A stretch of DNA of 64,000 bases from the NCBI GenBank assembly GCA_016720395.1, contig JADKKR010000005.1:310001-374000 (forward strand), written 5' to 3'. How positions within the stretch are numbered: position 1 is the first letter of the stretch; every line of letters begins with the position of its first letter. The stretch is from Geobacteraceae bacterium. Lineage in GTDB: Bacteria > Desulfobacterota > Desulfuromonadia > Geobacterales > Pseudopelobacteraceae. Below, one piece after another: positions 36,326-45,056 of this stretch. A model generated the notes under the pieces. It was given only the letters and a program-made list of their open reading frames with translations, was not told the DNA's origin and did no database searches. The translations under genes and the position numbers were made by a program.

Positions 36326-37527
36326 CCAGAAAACGCGTTGTTATTACCGGGTTGGGGATGTTCTGCGGGGTCGGCAAGAGTGTCGTGGAATTCTCCGATG
36401 CGCTCAGCACGGGGAGAAGCGGCATCGAGCCGCTGGATCTTTTTGACGTATCTGCTTTCCCGTCTACTATCGGTTCACAGATCAAAGGTTATGACCCGCT
36501 GGATTATTTTGATCAGCATTCCTCCCGCAGGCTGTCACGTTCCGACCAGTTCGGCGTCATTGCCGCCGGAGAGGCGCTGCGCGACAGTGGTGTTCTCGGT
36601 TTCTATTCCCCCTATGACATGGGTGTTTCCATGGGGGGCGGGGCTGCCGGCATGTTCCAGGGCGAGCGCTGGCTGAAGGCGCTCCTTGAAGGGAAACGTG
36701 AACATCCATACCTCCTGCGGGGAGTCCTTCCGGACCAGACAGCAACGGACATTGCACGAACATTCTCGCTGGCCGGCTATCAGGCTACGGTAACGACCGC
36801 CTGTTCATCGTCTGCCACCGCTATCGGGTGGGGCGCCGACCTGGTCGCCAGCGGACGGCAGAAGATGGTCGTAGCCGGAGGGGCAGACACCCTTTCGATC
36901 CTTACCTTTACCGGTTTCAATTCACTGAGAGTGGTTGATCCTGAGCCCTGTGCACCATTCAGTCTTGGACGTCAGGGTATTTCTCTGGGGGAGGGGGCAG
37001 CCTTCATGGTGCTTGAGCGGGAGGAGGATGCTCTGGCACGGGGTGCTCACATTTACGGGGCGGTGCTCGGCTATTCCCTGGCAGGCGAGGCGCATCACAT
37101 GACCGCGCCTGACCCTTCCGGAGCAACAGCCGCCCGGGTGATGCGGGAAGCCCTTGCCTGTTCCGCTGTTGACCTGTCTCAGGTTGGATGGGTGAATGCT
37201 CATGGTACCGGCACGCCGCTCAATGATGTGGTAGAGTCGAACGCCATGAAACTGGTATTCAATGAGCGGGCTGACCGGGTACCGCTCATCTCCACCAAAG
37301 CCATGACCGGACATTGCCTGGGCGCTGCGGGTGCCATTGAGGCCGTGGCGACGGTTATTGCCCTCAACCGCCGGATCATTCCGCAGACACTCAATTACCG
37401 TGGTCGGGATCCCGAGTGCGATCTGGACTACTGCCATGACGGCAGTCGTCACACCGACTGCAGGGTTGCCATGTCCAATTCCTTTGCCTTTGGCGGAAAT
37501 ATCACCTCGCTGGTGCTGTCGCTATGA
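36322..37527 (+). CDS. beta-ketoacyl-ACP synthase (FabF-like KS)
   Basis: 401 residues of a complete type II condensing enzyme. The catalytic triad is visible: Cys161 in TTACSSSA, His294 in NAHGTGTP and His331 in GHCLGAAG. It overlaps fabG and the second KS-like gene by four bases each. The pair of a full KS followed by a KS-like partner recalls type II polyketide KS/CLF heterodimers and the aryl polyene KS pair. It extends the chain on the cluster ACP. Confidence 0.94.
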   Translation: MTRKRVVITGLGMFCGVGKSVVEFSDALSTGRSGIEPLDLFDVSAFPSTIGSQIKGYDPLDYFDQHSSRRLSRSDQFGVIAAGEALRDSGVLGFYSPYDMGVSMGGGAAGMFQGERWLKALLEGKREHPYLLRGVLPDQTATDIARTFSLAGYQATVTTACSSSATAIGWGADLVASGRQKMVVAGGADTLSILTFTGFNSLRVVDPEPCAPFSLGRQGISLGEGAAFMVLEREEDALARGAHIYGAVLGYSLAGEAHHMTAPDPSGATAARVMREALACSAVDLSQVGWVNAHGTGTPLNDVVESNAMKLVFNERADRVPLISTKAMTGHCLGAAGAIEAVATVIALNRRIIPQTLNYRGRDPECDLDYCHDGSRHTDCRVAMSNSFAFGGNITSLVLSL

Positions 37528-38573
37528 AACTCCAATTCACGAATATTGTCATTACCGGTTCTTCAGTCATATCAGCGTGCGGTACCGGAGTGGATGCCGT
37601 TCTGGAGCTTGTCCGCTCCGGAGGGGATGCATGCACGGCCGTTCCCTTCGATGTGCTCGGCGCAGACGGGCACAGGTGGTGTAAGGCCGATGGCTTCAAG
37701 GTTTCTGTGTTCATGCCTCCCATGAAAGCCCGCAAGATGGACCGCTGCAGCCAGTTTTCCGTTGCTGCTGCCGGGCTGGCCCTTAAGGATGCCGGGATCG
37801 ACCTGAAGACACTTGCGCCTGAAAGGATCGGTATCGCTCTCGGCAGTGGTTTTTGCGGTGTTGCCAATTCGGCGGAATTTTTGACAGGGTATTTCAGGGA
37901 TGGTGTCGAGGGGCTGACGCCGATGATCTTTCCCAACACAGTTGCCAATGCCCCTGCCAGCAACGCTTCTATCGAACACGGCATAACAGGCCCCAATACC
38001 ACGCTGGTGCAGCGTTACTGTTCGGCTGAGTCGGCCGTCATGCTGGCGTGTCGTTTCATCGAGGAGGGGCGCGCGGATATCATGCTGGCCGGCGGGATAG
38101 ATGAACTGACACCTTTAATGCTGAAGGGATTCTCCGCTTTGGGTAAGTTGAAGGAAGACTACACACCATACGGTGAAGGCGGGGGCATCCTCGTTCTGGA
38201 GAGCACTGAGCATGCCGCCCGGCGCGGGGCGACCGTTCGAGCCACCCTTGACATGATCACGACGATCGGCATGCTTGCCCCCGGCCGTGAGGCAGAGGGC
38301 CTCGAGCTTCTTACAGATGATGCGGCGGGCTGCTCTCTCGTCTCGCTCTCCGGAACCGCCGCCGACCTGCCTGCACTCATACAGCGGGTGGCCGGCAGAC
38401 AGCTGATCGACTCCGGGGTGGCCATTGGCCGATCGCTTGCCATGGGTGGTACCGCACTGGCGGTGCTGCTGGCCTCCCTTGAACCTGGTCAGCACGGCCT
38501 CCATCTGGGCGCTTCCCCTGATGGCCCCTACTATGCCATACGCTTGCGAGGAGGCCCGCCTGTTCAACCCTGA
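37524..38573 (+). CDS. KS-like partner, probable chain-length factor
   Basis: 349 residues, about 50 shorter than the upstream KS. The thiolase fold and a Cys166 (RYCSAES) are present, but the two His motifs are not: no HGTGT, and the GHxxGA block is degraded to GRSLAMGG. It therefore cannot condense by the usual mechanism and probably forms a heterodimer with the KS, setting chain length or geometry. It overlaps both neighbouring frames. Confidence 0.85.
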   Translation: MKLQFTNIVITGSSVISACGTGVDAVLELVRSGGDACTAVPFDVLGADGHRWCKADGFKVSVFMPPMKARKMDRCSQFSVAAAGLALKDAGIDLKTLAPERIGIALGSGFCGVANSAEFLTGYFRDGVEGLTPMIFPNTVANAPASNASIEHGITGPNTTLVQRYCSAESAVMLACRFIEEGRADIMLAGGIDELTPLMLKGFSALGKLKEDYTPYGEGGGILVLESTEHAARRGATVRATLDMITTIGMLAPGREAEGLELLTDDAAGCSLVSLSGTAADLPALIQRVAGRQLIDSGVAIGRSLAMGGTALAVLLASLEPGQHGLHLGASPDGPYYAIRLRGGPPVQP

Positions 38574-38943
38574 CCCTGCAACATACCTCCCGCACCGCTT
38601 TCCGTTTCTGCTGCTTGACCGGGTGATCGAACTGGAACCGGGTGCCCGGGCGGTTGCCCGGGCATCCGTTTCCGCATCCTCTGTTTTTCCACAGGTGCTG
38701 CTGGTCGAGGCTGTCGCGCAGCTGGCCGGGATAGCAACTATCCAGCAGGAAGGTAAGGGCGGCTTTCTGGCGGCAATCGATCGCGCCGAGTTCGGCAGGC
38801 TGCCGGTGACCGGTGATGTTCTCACCGTTACGGCCAGGGTGCTTAAGGCCTTTGGTCGCCTGTTCCTGGTCGAAGGAGAGGTCTTATGCGGCGGAATGCC
38901 ATTGCTCAGGGTTCAGCTTACGCTGGGGGCAGGACAGCTGTGA
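38533..38943 (+). CDS. 3-hydroxyacyl-ACP dehydratase (FabZ/FabA-like hotdog)
   Basis: 136 residues if started at ATG 38533. The hotdog motif LPHRFPFLLLDRV gives His21, and Glu59 lies in LLVEAVAQ, the usual catalytic pair. A strong ribosome site (GAGGAGG, 38548-38554) lies inside the frame, five bases before a CTG at 38560, so the real start may be CTG 38560, giving FNPDPATYLPHRF. It overlaps the KS-like gene by 41 bases. It dehydrates 3-hydroxyacyl-ACP to the trans-2-enoyl form. No enoyl reductase is present. Confidence 0.85.
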   Translation: MPYACEEARLFNPDPATYLPHRFPFLLLDRVIELEPGARAVARASVSASSVFPQVLLVEAVAQLAGIATIQQEGKGGFLAAIDRAEFGRLPVTGDVLTVTARVLKAFGRLFLVEGEVLCGGMPLLRVQLTLGAGQL

Positions 38944-39560
38944 GCTGCCGCATGTTTCGACTGATTATATCGGCAGTATGTCTGCTTTCACTCTCTGCCG
39001 GCTCCGTACAGGCCCGGCCAATTTCCCCCCTGGAGGGTCTGGAAGCCCTGCGTAAGGGTTTCTCAGGTATCAGAGACTTTTCTGCCGAGATCACGCAGGA
39101 AAAACGACTGAAGCTGATGAAGCGCAGCATGGTCATGACCGGAACGGTGCGATTCAGAAAGCCGGACCTGTTTTTTATGGAAATCAACCCTCCGTATGCT
39201 GCACGAATGCTGCTGCGGGATGTGATCATTGAGCAGACAAGCGGTCGGGAAGGGGAGAAAAGCAGGATGGTCCTCCCCCCTGAACAGGGGCTCCGGCACT
39301 GGTTCTCCCGGCTGACGGCTCCGCTTACATCCCTGCCGGAGGGGGTGACCATTCATGCCGATCTCACCAACGGCATGTACACACTCGGCATTGCTCCCCA
39401 GGGGAGGGGGCAGGTCAAGGAGTTGACCATCGTATTTCAGGAGGATGGTACCGTCCGCCGCCTGACCATTCTGGAACAGAATGGAGACCTGGCCACCATG
39501 ACCTTCAAAAAAGTCCGCCGTAACCTCGGTCTCTCCGATAAGGATTTCAGACTGGACTGA
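38940..39560 (+). CDS. LolA-like outer membrane lipoprotein carrier family protein
   Basis: 206 residues from GTG 38940 (ATG 38952 is possible). A signal peptide with a probable cut after VQA (about residue 27) sends it to the periplasm. The mature part fits the LolA half-barrel fold (FSAEITQEKRLKLMKRS, MTGTVRFRKPDLFFMEI in part). Aryl polyene clusters encode a LolA-like protein thought to carry the lipid across the periplasm; the same is inferred here. No matching MMPL exporter is seen in the window. It is the last gene of the run. Confidence 0.85.
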   Translation: MSCRMFRLIISAVCLLSLSAGSVQARPISPLEGLEALRKGFSGIRDFSAEITQEKRLKLMKRSMVMTGTVRFRKPDLFFMEINPPYAARMLLRDVIIEQTSGREGEKSRMVLPPEQGLRHWFSRLTAPLTSLPEGVTIHADLTNGMYTLGIAPQGRGQVKELTIVFQEDGTVRRLTILEQNGDLATMTFKKVRRNLGLSDKDFRLD

Positions 39561-39617
39561 TGCTGCCGTCCCTTCATTTCCCCGATCATCACGACCACGC
39601 CGTTACAGCCGGAATCC

Positions 39618-39800
39618 TCATTCAATCTTTACCGGTTCACAGAGGTTCTCGGCGCAATCCGCTTCTCCACCACAGGTGAAACAGTAAAATTCGGGATCAG
39701 TGCTTATCCTGGCGATCTCATCAAGCTTCCCCGCGCTGCGTAACATGCACAGATGCCCGTGATGAGCCGCTCCGCAGGTGCATTTCATTTCTTCTGCCAT
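39618..39800 (-). CDS. small Cys-rich protein (60 residues)
   Basis: A minus-strand frame starting MAEEMKCTCGAAHHGHLCML. Cys and His residues cluster in two groups: CTC...HHGHLC near the N-terminus, then FYCFTCGGEADC. This suggests one or two metal sites. No signal peptide or membrane segment. GGGGTGG lies a few bases before the ATG. I do not recognise it and assign no function; the many Cys and the conserved-looking layout support coding. It lies between the lipid cluster and rfbB, divergent from rfbB. Confidence 0.65.
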   Translation of the reverse strand: MAEEMKCTCGAAHHGHLCMLRSAGKLDEIARISTDPEFYCFTCGGEADCAENLCEPVKIE

Positions 39801-39921
39801 GTGCCACCCCGTGTTCTATTATGTGTTCCGGCCAGTAAATGTGTTCACATTCTAGCAGGAAATATGCTAAAAGAAAATGCTCTGATCCTCGCCTGGCTGC
39901 ACAGAAAGGAATGTATTCCCC

Positions 39922-40992
39922 ATGACATTTTCCCCCGCTTCCCTTGCCGTGACTGGTGGTGCCGGTTTTATCGGCTCCAACTTCATCCATGCCTTTATGG
40001 CCAACAATCCGGCATGCAGGGTTGTCAACCTGGATTCATTGACCTATGCGGGCAATCTGAAAAACCTTTCAGCTCTGGCCGGGAATCCGATGTATCGCTT
40101 TGTAAAGGGGGACATTGGAGACGCTGCCCTGGTTGCTGAAATACTTGCGGGAGAAAAGATTGATGCCGTCGTGCACTTTGCTGCCGAGTCCCACGTTGAT
40201 CGCTCCATCACCGGACCGGAGATATTCGTACGCACCAACGTGCTCGGAAGCCAGGTTCTGCTTGAAGAAAGCCGCAAACACTGGCAATCCGGCGCTGTGC
40301 CCGATTTCCGATTTTTCCAGATATCTACCGATGAGGTCTATGGCAGTCTTGGCGATACCGGTTATTTTACCGAGGAGACGCCGCTGTCTCCCAACTCTCC
40401 CTATTCCGCCAGCAAGGCCGGGGCGGACATGCTGGTGCGCGCCTATCACGAGACCTACGGGCTTCCGACACTCAACACGCGCTGCTCCAACAACTACGGA
40501 CCGTATCATTTCCCTGAAAAACTGATTCCCCTGCTGATCCATAACATCATCAACAGAAAACCTCTGCCGGTCTACGGCGACGGCCGGAACGTCCGCGACT
40601 GGCTGCATGTCCTCGATCATGCCCAGGCGATTGAAACAATCCTCAAGGAGGCTGTGCCGGGATCGGTGTACAATATCGGCGGTAACAACGAATGGAAGAA
40701 CATCGATATCGTCAACCTGGTCTGCGACCTGCTTGACGGGCGCCTCGAAAGAGATCCGGGCGAGAACCGCCGGCTGATCACGTTTGTCAAGGATCGACCG
40801 GGCCATGACCGCCGCTATGCCATCGATGCCACCCGCCTCAAACAGGACCTCGGTTGGGTGCCCTCCTATACGTTCGAGAGTGGCATTTCAGAGACCATCG
40901 ACTGGTATCTGGCCAACCAGGAATGGGTGAACGATGTCACCTCCGGATCCTATCGTGAATATTACGAGATTCAGTACGGCGGTCGGCAATGA
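39922..40992 (+). CDS. rfbB: dTDP-glucose 4,6-dehydratase
   Basis: 356 residues of the extended SDR family. NAD site VTGGAGFIGSNF at the N-terminus and YSASKAG for the catalytic Tyr-Lys pair. It converts dTDP-glucose to dTDP-4-keto-6-deoxyglucose, the second step to dTDP-rhamnose. The ribosome site AAGGAA precedes the ATG. It overlaps rfbD by four bases. The thymidylyltransferase (rfbA) and epimerase (rfbC) are not in this window. Confidence 0.95.
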   Translation: MTFSPASLAVTGGAGFIGSNFIHAFMANNPACRVVNLDSLTYAGNLKNLSALAGNPMYRFVKGDIGDAALVAEILAGEKIDAVVHFAAESHVDRSITGPEIFVRTNVLGSQVLLEESRKHWQSGAVPDFRFFQISTDEVYGSLGDTGYFTEETPLSPNSPYSASKAGADMLVRAYHETYGLPTLNTRCSNNYGPYHFPEKLIPLLIHNIINRKPLPVYGDGRNVRDWLHVLDHAQAIETILKEAVPGSVYNIGGNNEWKNIDIVNLVCDLLDGRLERDPGENRRLITFVKDRPGHDRRYAIDATRLKQDLGWVPSYTFESGISETIDWYLANQEWVNDVTSGSYREYYEIQYGGRQ

Positions 40993-41828
40993 TTCTGGTT
41001 GTCGGTGCCAATGGCATGCTGGGACGTGACATGATGACACGTATCGGAGATTCCGCGCGTGGTGTCGATATCGACGAGATCGACATCACCTCGCTGGAGT
41101 CGACTGAGCGGATAATCAGGACTCTCAGACCGGAGATAGTCATCAACTGCGCTGCCTACACCGATGTGGACGGCTGCGAGACAGACGTGGAAAAGGCCAT
41201 GCAGGTGAACGGTGAAGGGGTCGCCCACCTGGCCATGGCCAGCCGTGAAATCGGGGCCCGTCTGGTTCATGTCAGCACAGATTACGTCTTCGACGGCAGC
41301 AAGGGGAGTCCGTACCAGGAGGATGATGCCCCCTGTCCGCTGGGCGTCTACGGGGAATCCAAGCTGGCCGGCGAAATGAATGCTGCATTCAATCCTGACC
41401 ACCTTATCGTACGAACCCAGTGGCTGTACGGTCTTCACGGCAGGAACTTTGTCGAGACCATGCTGCGGCTGGCGCTTGAAAAGGACGAGGTATCGGTTGT
41501 CGATGACCAGATCGGTTCTCCAACCTGGACCGTGGACCTGGCTCATGCCATAGCGGCTCTGTTGATGACCGGCCACCGTGGGGTCTATCATGCCGCTAAT
41601 TCCGGTTTTTGCTCTTGGAATGAATTTGCACAGGAGATTTTCCAGGAGTCCGGCCTGCCGGTCAAGGTCAAGGGGATGACGACGGTCGAACTGAACCGTC
41701 CAGCCCGCAGACCCCTGTATTCAACCCTTGATTGCAGCAAGCTTGAACAGGAAGCCGGTTTCCGGCCTCAACCGTGGCGCTCGGCGCTGAAGGCGTATCT
41801 GCAGATAAGAAACCAAATCACATACTAG
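40989..41828 (+). CDS. rfbD: dTDP-4-dehydrorhamnose reductase
   Basis: 279 residues. N-terminal nucleotide site (LVVGANGMLGRDMM) and the STDYVFDG block near residue 97 are typical of RfbD. It reduces dTDP-4-keto-rhamnose to dTDP-rhamnose, used in O-antigen or exopolysaccharide. The YGESKLAGE block contains the Tyr-Lys pair. Starts in the stop of rfbB. The product of RfbC, needed before this step, must come from elsewhere in the genome. Confidence 0.95.
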   Translation: MILVVGANGMLGRDMMTRIGDSARGVDIDEIDITSLESTERIIRTLRPEIVINCAAYTDVDGCETDVEKAMQVNGEGVAHLAMASREIGARLVHVSTDYVFDGSKGSPYQEDDAPCPLGVYGESKLAGEMNAAFNPDHLIVRTQWLYGLHGRNFVETMLRLALEKDEVSVVDDQIGSPTWTVDLAHAIAALLMTGHRGVYHAANSGFCSWNEFAQEIFQESGLPVKVKGMTTVELNRPARRPLYSTLDCSKLEQEAGFRPQPWRSALKAYLQIRNQITY

Positions 41829-41838
41829 GAGACAGATT

Positions 41839-42201
41839 ATGGAACGGGGAGAGCGTCCGTGGGGCTCATATCTGGTGCTTGATGAAAGCAGCAGCTACAA
41901 AATCAAGCGCATCGAAGTGATGCCCGGCCAGCGACTGTCGCTGCAGAAACATCATCATCGCAGCGAACACTGGATTGTCGTATCCGGTACTGCACTGGTT
42001 ACCTGCGGGGAGGGGCAGCAGGTGGTGAATGTCAACGAGTCCACCTTTATCCCTATCGGCCAGAACCATCGTCTGGAAAATCCCGGGAAAATACCTCTGG
42101 TAATTATCGAGGTTCAAAGCGGCGAGTATCTGGGGGAAGACGATATTGTCCGCTTTGATGACGACTATAACCGCAGTAGCGTTCAGGTTGATGAGGGTTA
42201 G
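41839..42201 (+). CDS. stand-alone phosphomannose isomerase cupin (type II PMI C-terminal domain)
   Basis: 120 residues starting MERGERPWGSYLVLDE, matching the C-terminal cupin of the bifunctional GMP/PMI protein (ManC/AlgA). Metal-binding residues are in QKHHHRSEHW and near the GQNHRLEN block. It would interconvert fructose-6-phosphate and mannose-6-phosphate. The guanylyltransferase partner is encoded separately at 42742, with a lipoprotein gene between. GGAG precedes the ATG. Confidence 0.85.
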   Translation: MERGERPWGSYLVLDESSSYKIKRIEVMPGQRLSLQKHHHRSEHWIVVSGTALVTCGEGQQVVNVNESTFIPIGQNHRLENPGKIPLVIIEVQSGEYLGEDDIVRFDDDYNRSSVQVDEG

Positions 42202-42730
42202 TGCGTGGCGGGAAGGTTCCCGCACGTTGAGTGGTCTGCTGGCTGTCATGGTGCTGAGTGTTCTTCTGGCCGGTTGTGCTGCCACATCCACGACGATTAT
42301 GGACGAAGAGGTGGTCACCAACCAGAAACACATGGCCAGCTACAAATCCTTGATCATTCGGGATTTCGAACTCAAAAGAGAGCTGTATGCCGATGTGCCT
42401 GCTGAAAAGATGAGCGAAAGGGAACTTCGCTACGCACAGGTTCCGGCACTGCTGGCTGAGAACATAGAACGCTATGTCAAGGCCCGCCAGACCTACCGGA
42501 GTGTATCGAGAAGCGGACAGCCGTCTGCAACGGCACTTGTTTTGAAAGGTCGGTTCACCAGGGTCGGTCGCTTCAGGATATCCATCGTCGGCACGCTGCA
42601 TGACGGCGAGAGTGATCAGGAGGTGGCATTCTTTCGTCAGACACTATGGGACGTCCTCGACACAACCGAGACTATCAATCTGCTCTCCCGCGAGGTGGCA
42701 GATTTTATTGACCGCATCCAATACAAATAG
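42191..42730 (+). CDS. lipoprotein of unknown function (DUF4410-like)
   Basis: 179 residues from ATG 42191. An N-terminal signal with the lipobox LLAGC (Cys about residue 30) indicates an outer or inner membrane lipoprotein. The rest has no membrane segment. Its sequence resembles the DUF4410 group; the function is not known. It overlaps the cupin gene by 11 bases and ends 11 bases before manC, so it is in the same operon. The start is uncertain because the ribosome site is weak. Confidence 0.75.
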   Translation: MRVSAWREGSRTLSGLLAVMVLSVLLAGCAATSTTIMDEEVVTNQKHMASYKSLIIRDFELKRELYADVPAEKMSERELRYAQVPALLAENIERYVKARQTYRSVSRSGQPSATALVLKGRFTRVGRFRISIVGTLHDGESDQEVAFFRQTLWDVLDTTETINLLSREVADFIDRIQYK

Positions 42731-42741
42731 CGGAGAATCCG

Positions 42742-43818
42742 ATGTACATTGTCATCCTGGCCGGCGGATCCGGCACCCGTTTCTGGCCGCTTTCCCGTGC
42801 AGCCCGCCCTAAACAGCTCATATCCATCACCGGCGACCGGACCATGCTGCAGCGTACCGTTGAACGGGTGCTGCCACTCAAGCCGAAACGTATCCTGATC
42901 ATAACCAACCGGGTTCAGGCCGAAGAAACCGAACGCCAGTTGGCCCATTACCGCAAAATCCCCATCGACATAATCGCCGAGCCTTCGGCAAAGAACACCG
43001 CCCCGGCCATCGGCCTGGCGGCCACCATTATTGCGGCACACGACCCCGAAGGTGTTATGGTTGTGCTGCCCGCCGACCATTTTATCAAGGACGAGCAGGC
43101 ACTGCAGCAGACACTGGTCAACGCCGCCCATGCTGCCCGTAAAGGTTATCTCGTGACGCTGGGGATCATGCCTTCACGCCCTGAAACCGGATACGGCTAT
43201 ATCGAGGCTGATATGGAACTGCGCGGCACGGGGCCTTTCCCGGTGCGCCGCTTTGTGGAGAAGCCCCCGCTTGATCAAGCCGTCAGGTATCTGGACGCCG
43301 GCAATTTCTTCTGGAACAGCGGTATGTTCATCTGGCGCGCCGATGTTATCATGGCAGAGATCAATTCTTTTCTCCCGGAGCTGGCGGAATCGCTCTCACG
43401 GATAACCTTCACATGCGATGTGTGGGAGCTGTCTGACCTGGATGAACAGATCGCGGCAGTCTACGACTCTGTTGCCAGTGTCTCCATTGATTACGGAATC
43501 ATGGAAAAGTCGTCCAGGGTGCAGGTTGTCCCGGTCGAGATGGGCTGGAGCGATGTGGGCAGCTGGAGTTCCTTGCCGGAAGTCGTTGAAGAGGATGCTG
43601 ACGGGACGGTATGTGTCAATGCAAACGGACATGTCTCACTTGATTCAAGCGGCTGCCTGATCTATGTCGATGCCAGAGTCGTTGCAACGGTCGGTGTCCA
43701 TGACCTGATAGTTGTATCAACGCCTGATGCCCTCCTGATATGTGACCGTGGTCGTGCCCAGGATGTGAAGAAGATTGTTGAAGAGCTTGGAAAACAAGGC
43801 TGCAGTTCGGTCTTGTAA
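42742..43818 (+). CDS. manC: mannose-1-phosphate guanylyltransferase
   Basis: 358 residues, the length of the nucleotidyltransferase part alone, without the C-terminal PMI cupin. The signature LAGGSGTRFWPLSR sits at the N-terminus and FVEKPPL near residue 171 is the second sugar-nucleotide motif. It makes GDP-mannose from mannose-1-phosphate and GTP. The missing PMI domain corresponds to the cupin encoded at 41839. GDP-mannose would feed surface polysaccharide. Confidence 0.95.
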   Translation: MYIVILAGGSGTRFWPLSRAARPKQLISITGDRTMLQRTVERVLPLKPKRILIITNRVQAEETERQLAHYRKIPIDIIAEPSAKNTAPAIGLAATIIAAHDPEGVMVVLPADHFIKDEQALQQTLVNAAHAARKGYLVTLGIMPSRPETGYGYIEADMELRGTGPFPVRRFVEKPPLDQAVRYLDAGNFFWNSGMFIWRADVIMAEINSFLPELAESLSRITFTCDVWELSDLDEQIAAVYDSVASVSIDYGIMEKSSRVQVVPVEMGWSDVGSWSSLPEVVEEDADGTVCVNANGHVSLDSSGCLIYVDARVVATVGVHDLIVVSTPDALLICDRGRAQDVKKIVEELGKQGCSSVL

Positions 43819-43829
43819 CGGGATAGATC

Positions 43830-44996
43830 ATGGATCTGACGCACATTTCACCTGTTCAGGAATCGACATTTTTTGCGCCGGCGGAACGGTCAAGTCCCGC
43901 GAAGCTGGAAGAACAGTGTGCCGGCTACCTTGCTGATGATCTGGCCGATGCTCTTATGCAGGCTATGCCGGGCTACGCCATGCTTATCAACCAGCAGCGT
44001 CAGATCGTGGCCGTGAACAGCAGTCTGCTTCGTATCACCGGTTTTCACAGTAGCGGCGCCTTGATCGGAAAACGACCGGGCGAAGCACTCAATTGTATCC
44101 ACGCAGGTGATGCTCCGGGAGGTTGCGGCACCGGCCGGCACTGTTCGGTATGCGGGGCCGTGCTGGCGATCATTGAGAGCCAGGAATCCGGTCGACAGGC
44201 AGTGCGTGAATGCCATGTGACCCTGAGCGGTGACGAAGAAGCGGTCCTTGACATGCAGGCGACAGCGACTCCCGTTCAGATTCGCGGTGAAAAGTTCACC
44301 GTCTTCGTTCTGCAGGATATCAGCAGCGAGAAGCGCCGCGAAGTTCTTGAACGTGTTTTCTTCCATGATGTTATCAATACTGCGGGCAGTATTCATGGAC
44401 TCGCTTCGATACTCGTAGAGCAGGGCGGTGTTCCTGCTCATCTTGAGACCGAATACAAAAACTGGCTGGTACGGCTTTCCGGCACTCTGGTGGACGAGGT
44501 TCGCAGCCAGCGCAAACTTCTGGCGGCAGAAAACGGAGAGTTTTTACCGGAGGTCACTTCGGTCGATATCCGTTCTATCCTTAGCGAGATCTACCAGCTT
44601 TACCATCAGTACGACAAGACCCCCGGCAGAAATCTGGTGATCCTGGACGGCGGAAATTATACCGTCAGGAGTGATGCCTCGGTTATACTCAGGATCATCG
44701 GCAACATGACCATCAATGCCCTTGAGGCAACTCCGATCGGAGGAGTGGTGACCATTTCAGCCCGGGCTGAAGGTCCAGTGGTTGTGATTGAAGTTCATAA
44801 CGACCTTGTAATGGCCGAGGATACCAAGCTTCAGATCTTCAAGAGGTCATTCAGCACGAAATCGACCGCCGGGCGCGGTATCGGCACCTACAGCATGAAG
44901 CTGTTCGGGGAGCGTTACCTGAAGGGCAGGGTCACGTTCCGGAGCAGTCTCGAGGAAGGCACGGTGTTTTCTTTTTCCCTGCCGATTGATCAATAG
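43830..44996 (+). CDS. PAS-domain sensor histidine kinase
   Basis: 388 residues. A PAS domain (about 45-165) holds Cys89, Cys99, Cys105 and Cys108 (CIHAGDAPGGCGTGRHCSVC), a pattern seen in many Geobacter sensor kinases and possibly binding a metal or Fe-S cluster. The phospho-acceptor is His179 in VFFHDVIN. The ATPase domain has the N box (NMTINALEA) and G boxes (GRGIGTYS, GTVFSFSLP). No membrane segment, so it is cytoplasmic. No response regulator is adjacent, so it is an orphan kinase. It follows manC by 11 bases. Confidence 0.88.
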   Translation: MDLTHISPVQESTFFAPAERSSPAKLEEQCAGYLADDLADALMQAMPGYAMLINQQRQIVAVNSSLLRITGFHSSGALIGKRPGEALNCIHAGDAPGGCGTGRHCSVCGAVLAIIESQESGRQAVRECHVTLSGDEEAVLDMQATATPVQIRGEKFTVFVLQDISSEKRREVLERVFFHDVINTAGSIHGLASILVEQGGVPAHLETEYKNWLVRLSGTLVDEVRSQRKLLAAENGEFLPEVTSVDIRSILSEIYQLYHQYDKTPGRNLVILDGGNYTVRSDASVILRIIGNMTINALEATPIGGVVTISARAEGPVVVIEVHNDLVMAEDTKLQIFKRSFSTKSTAGRGIGTYSMKLFGERYLKGRVTFRSSLEEGTVFSFSLPIDQ

Positions 44997-45056
44997 TCTT
45001 TTTTTTATCCGTATTGTCAACTCCAGTGATGTGGCTGGTTGACATCTGGGGGATGC

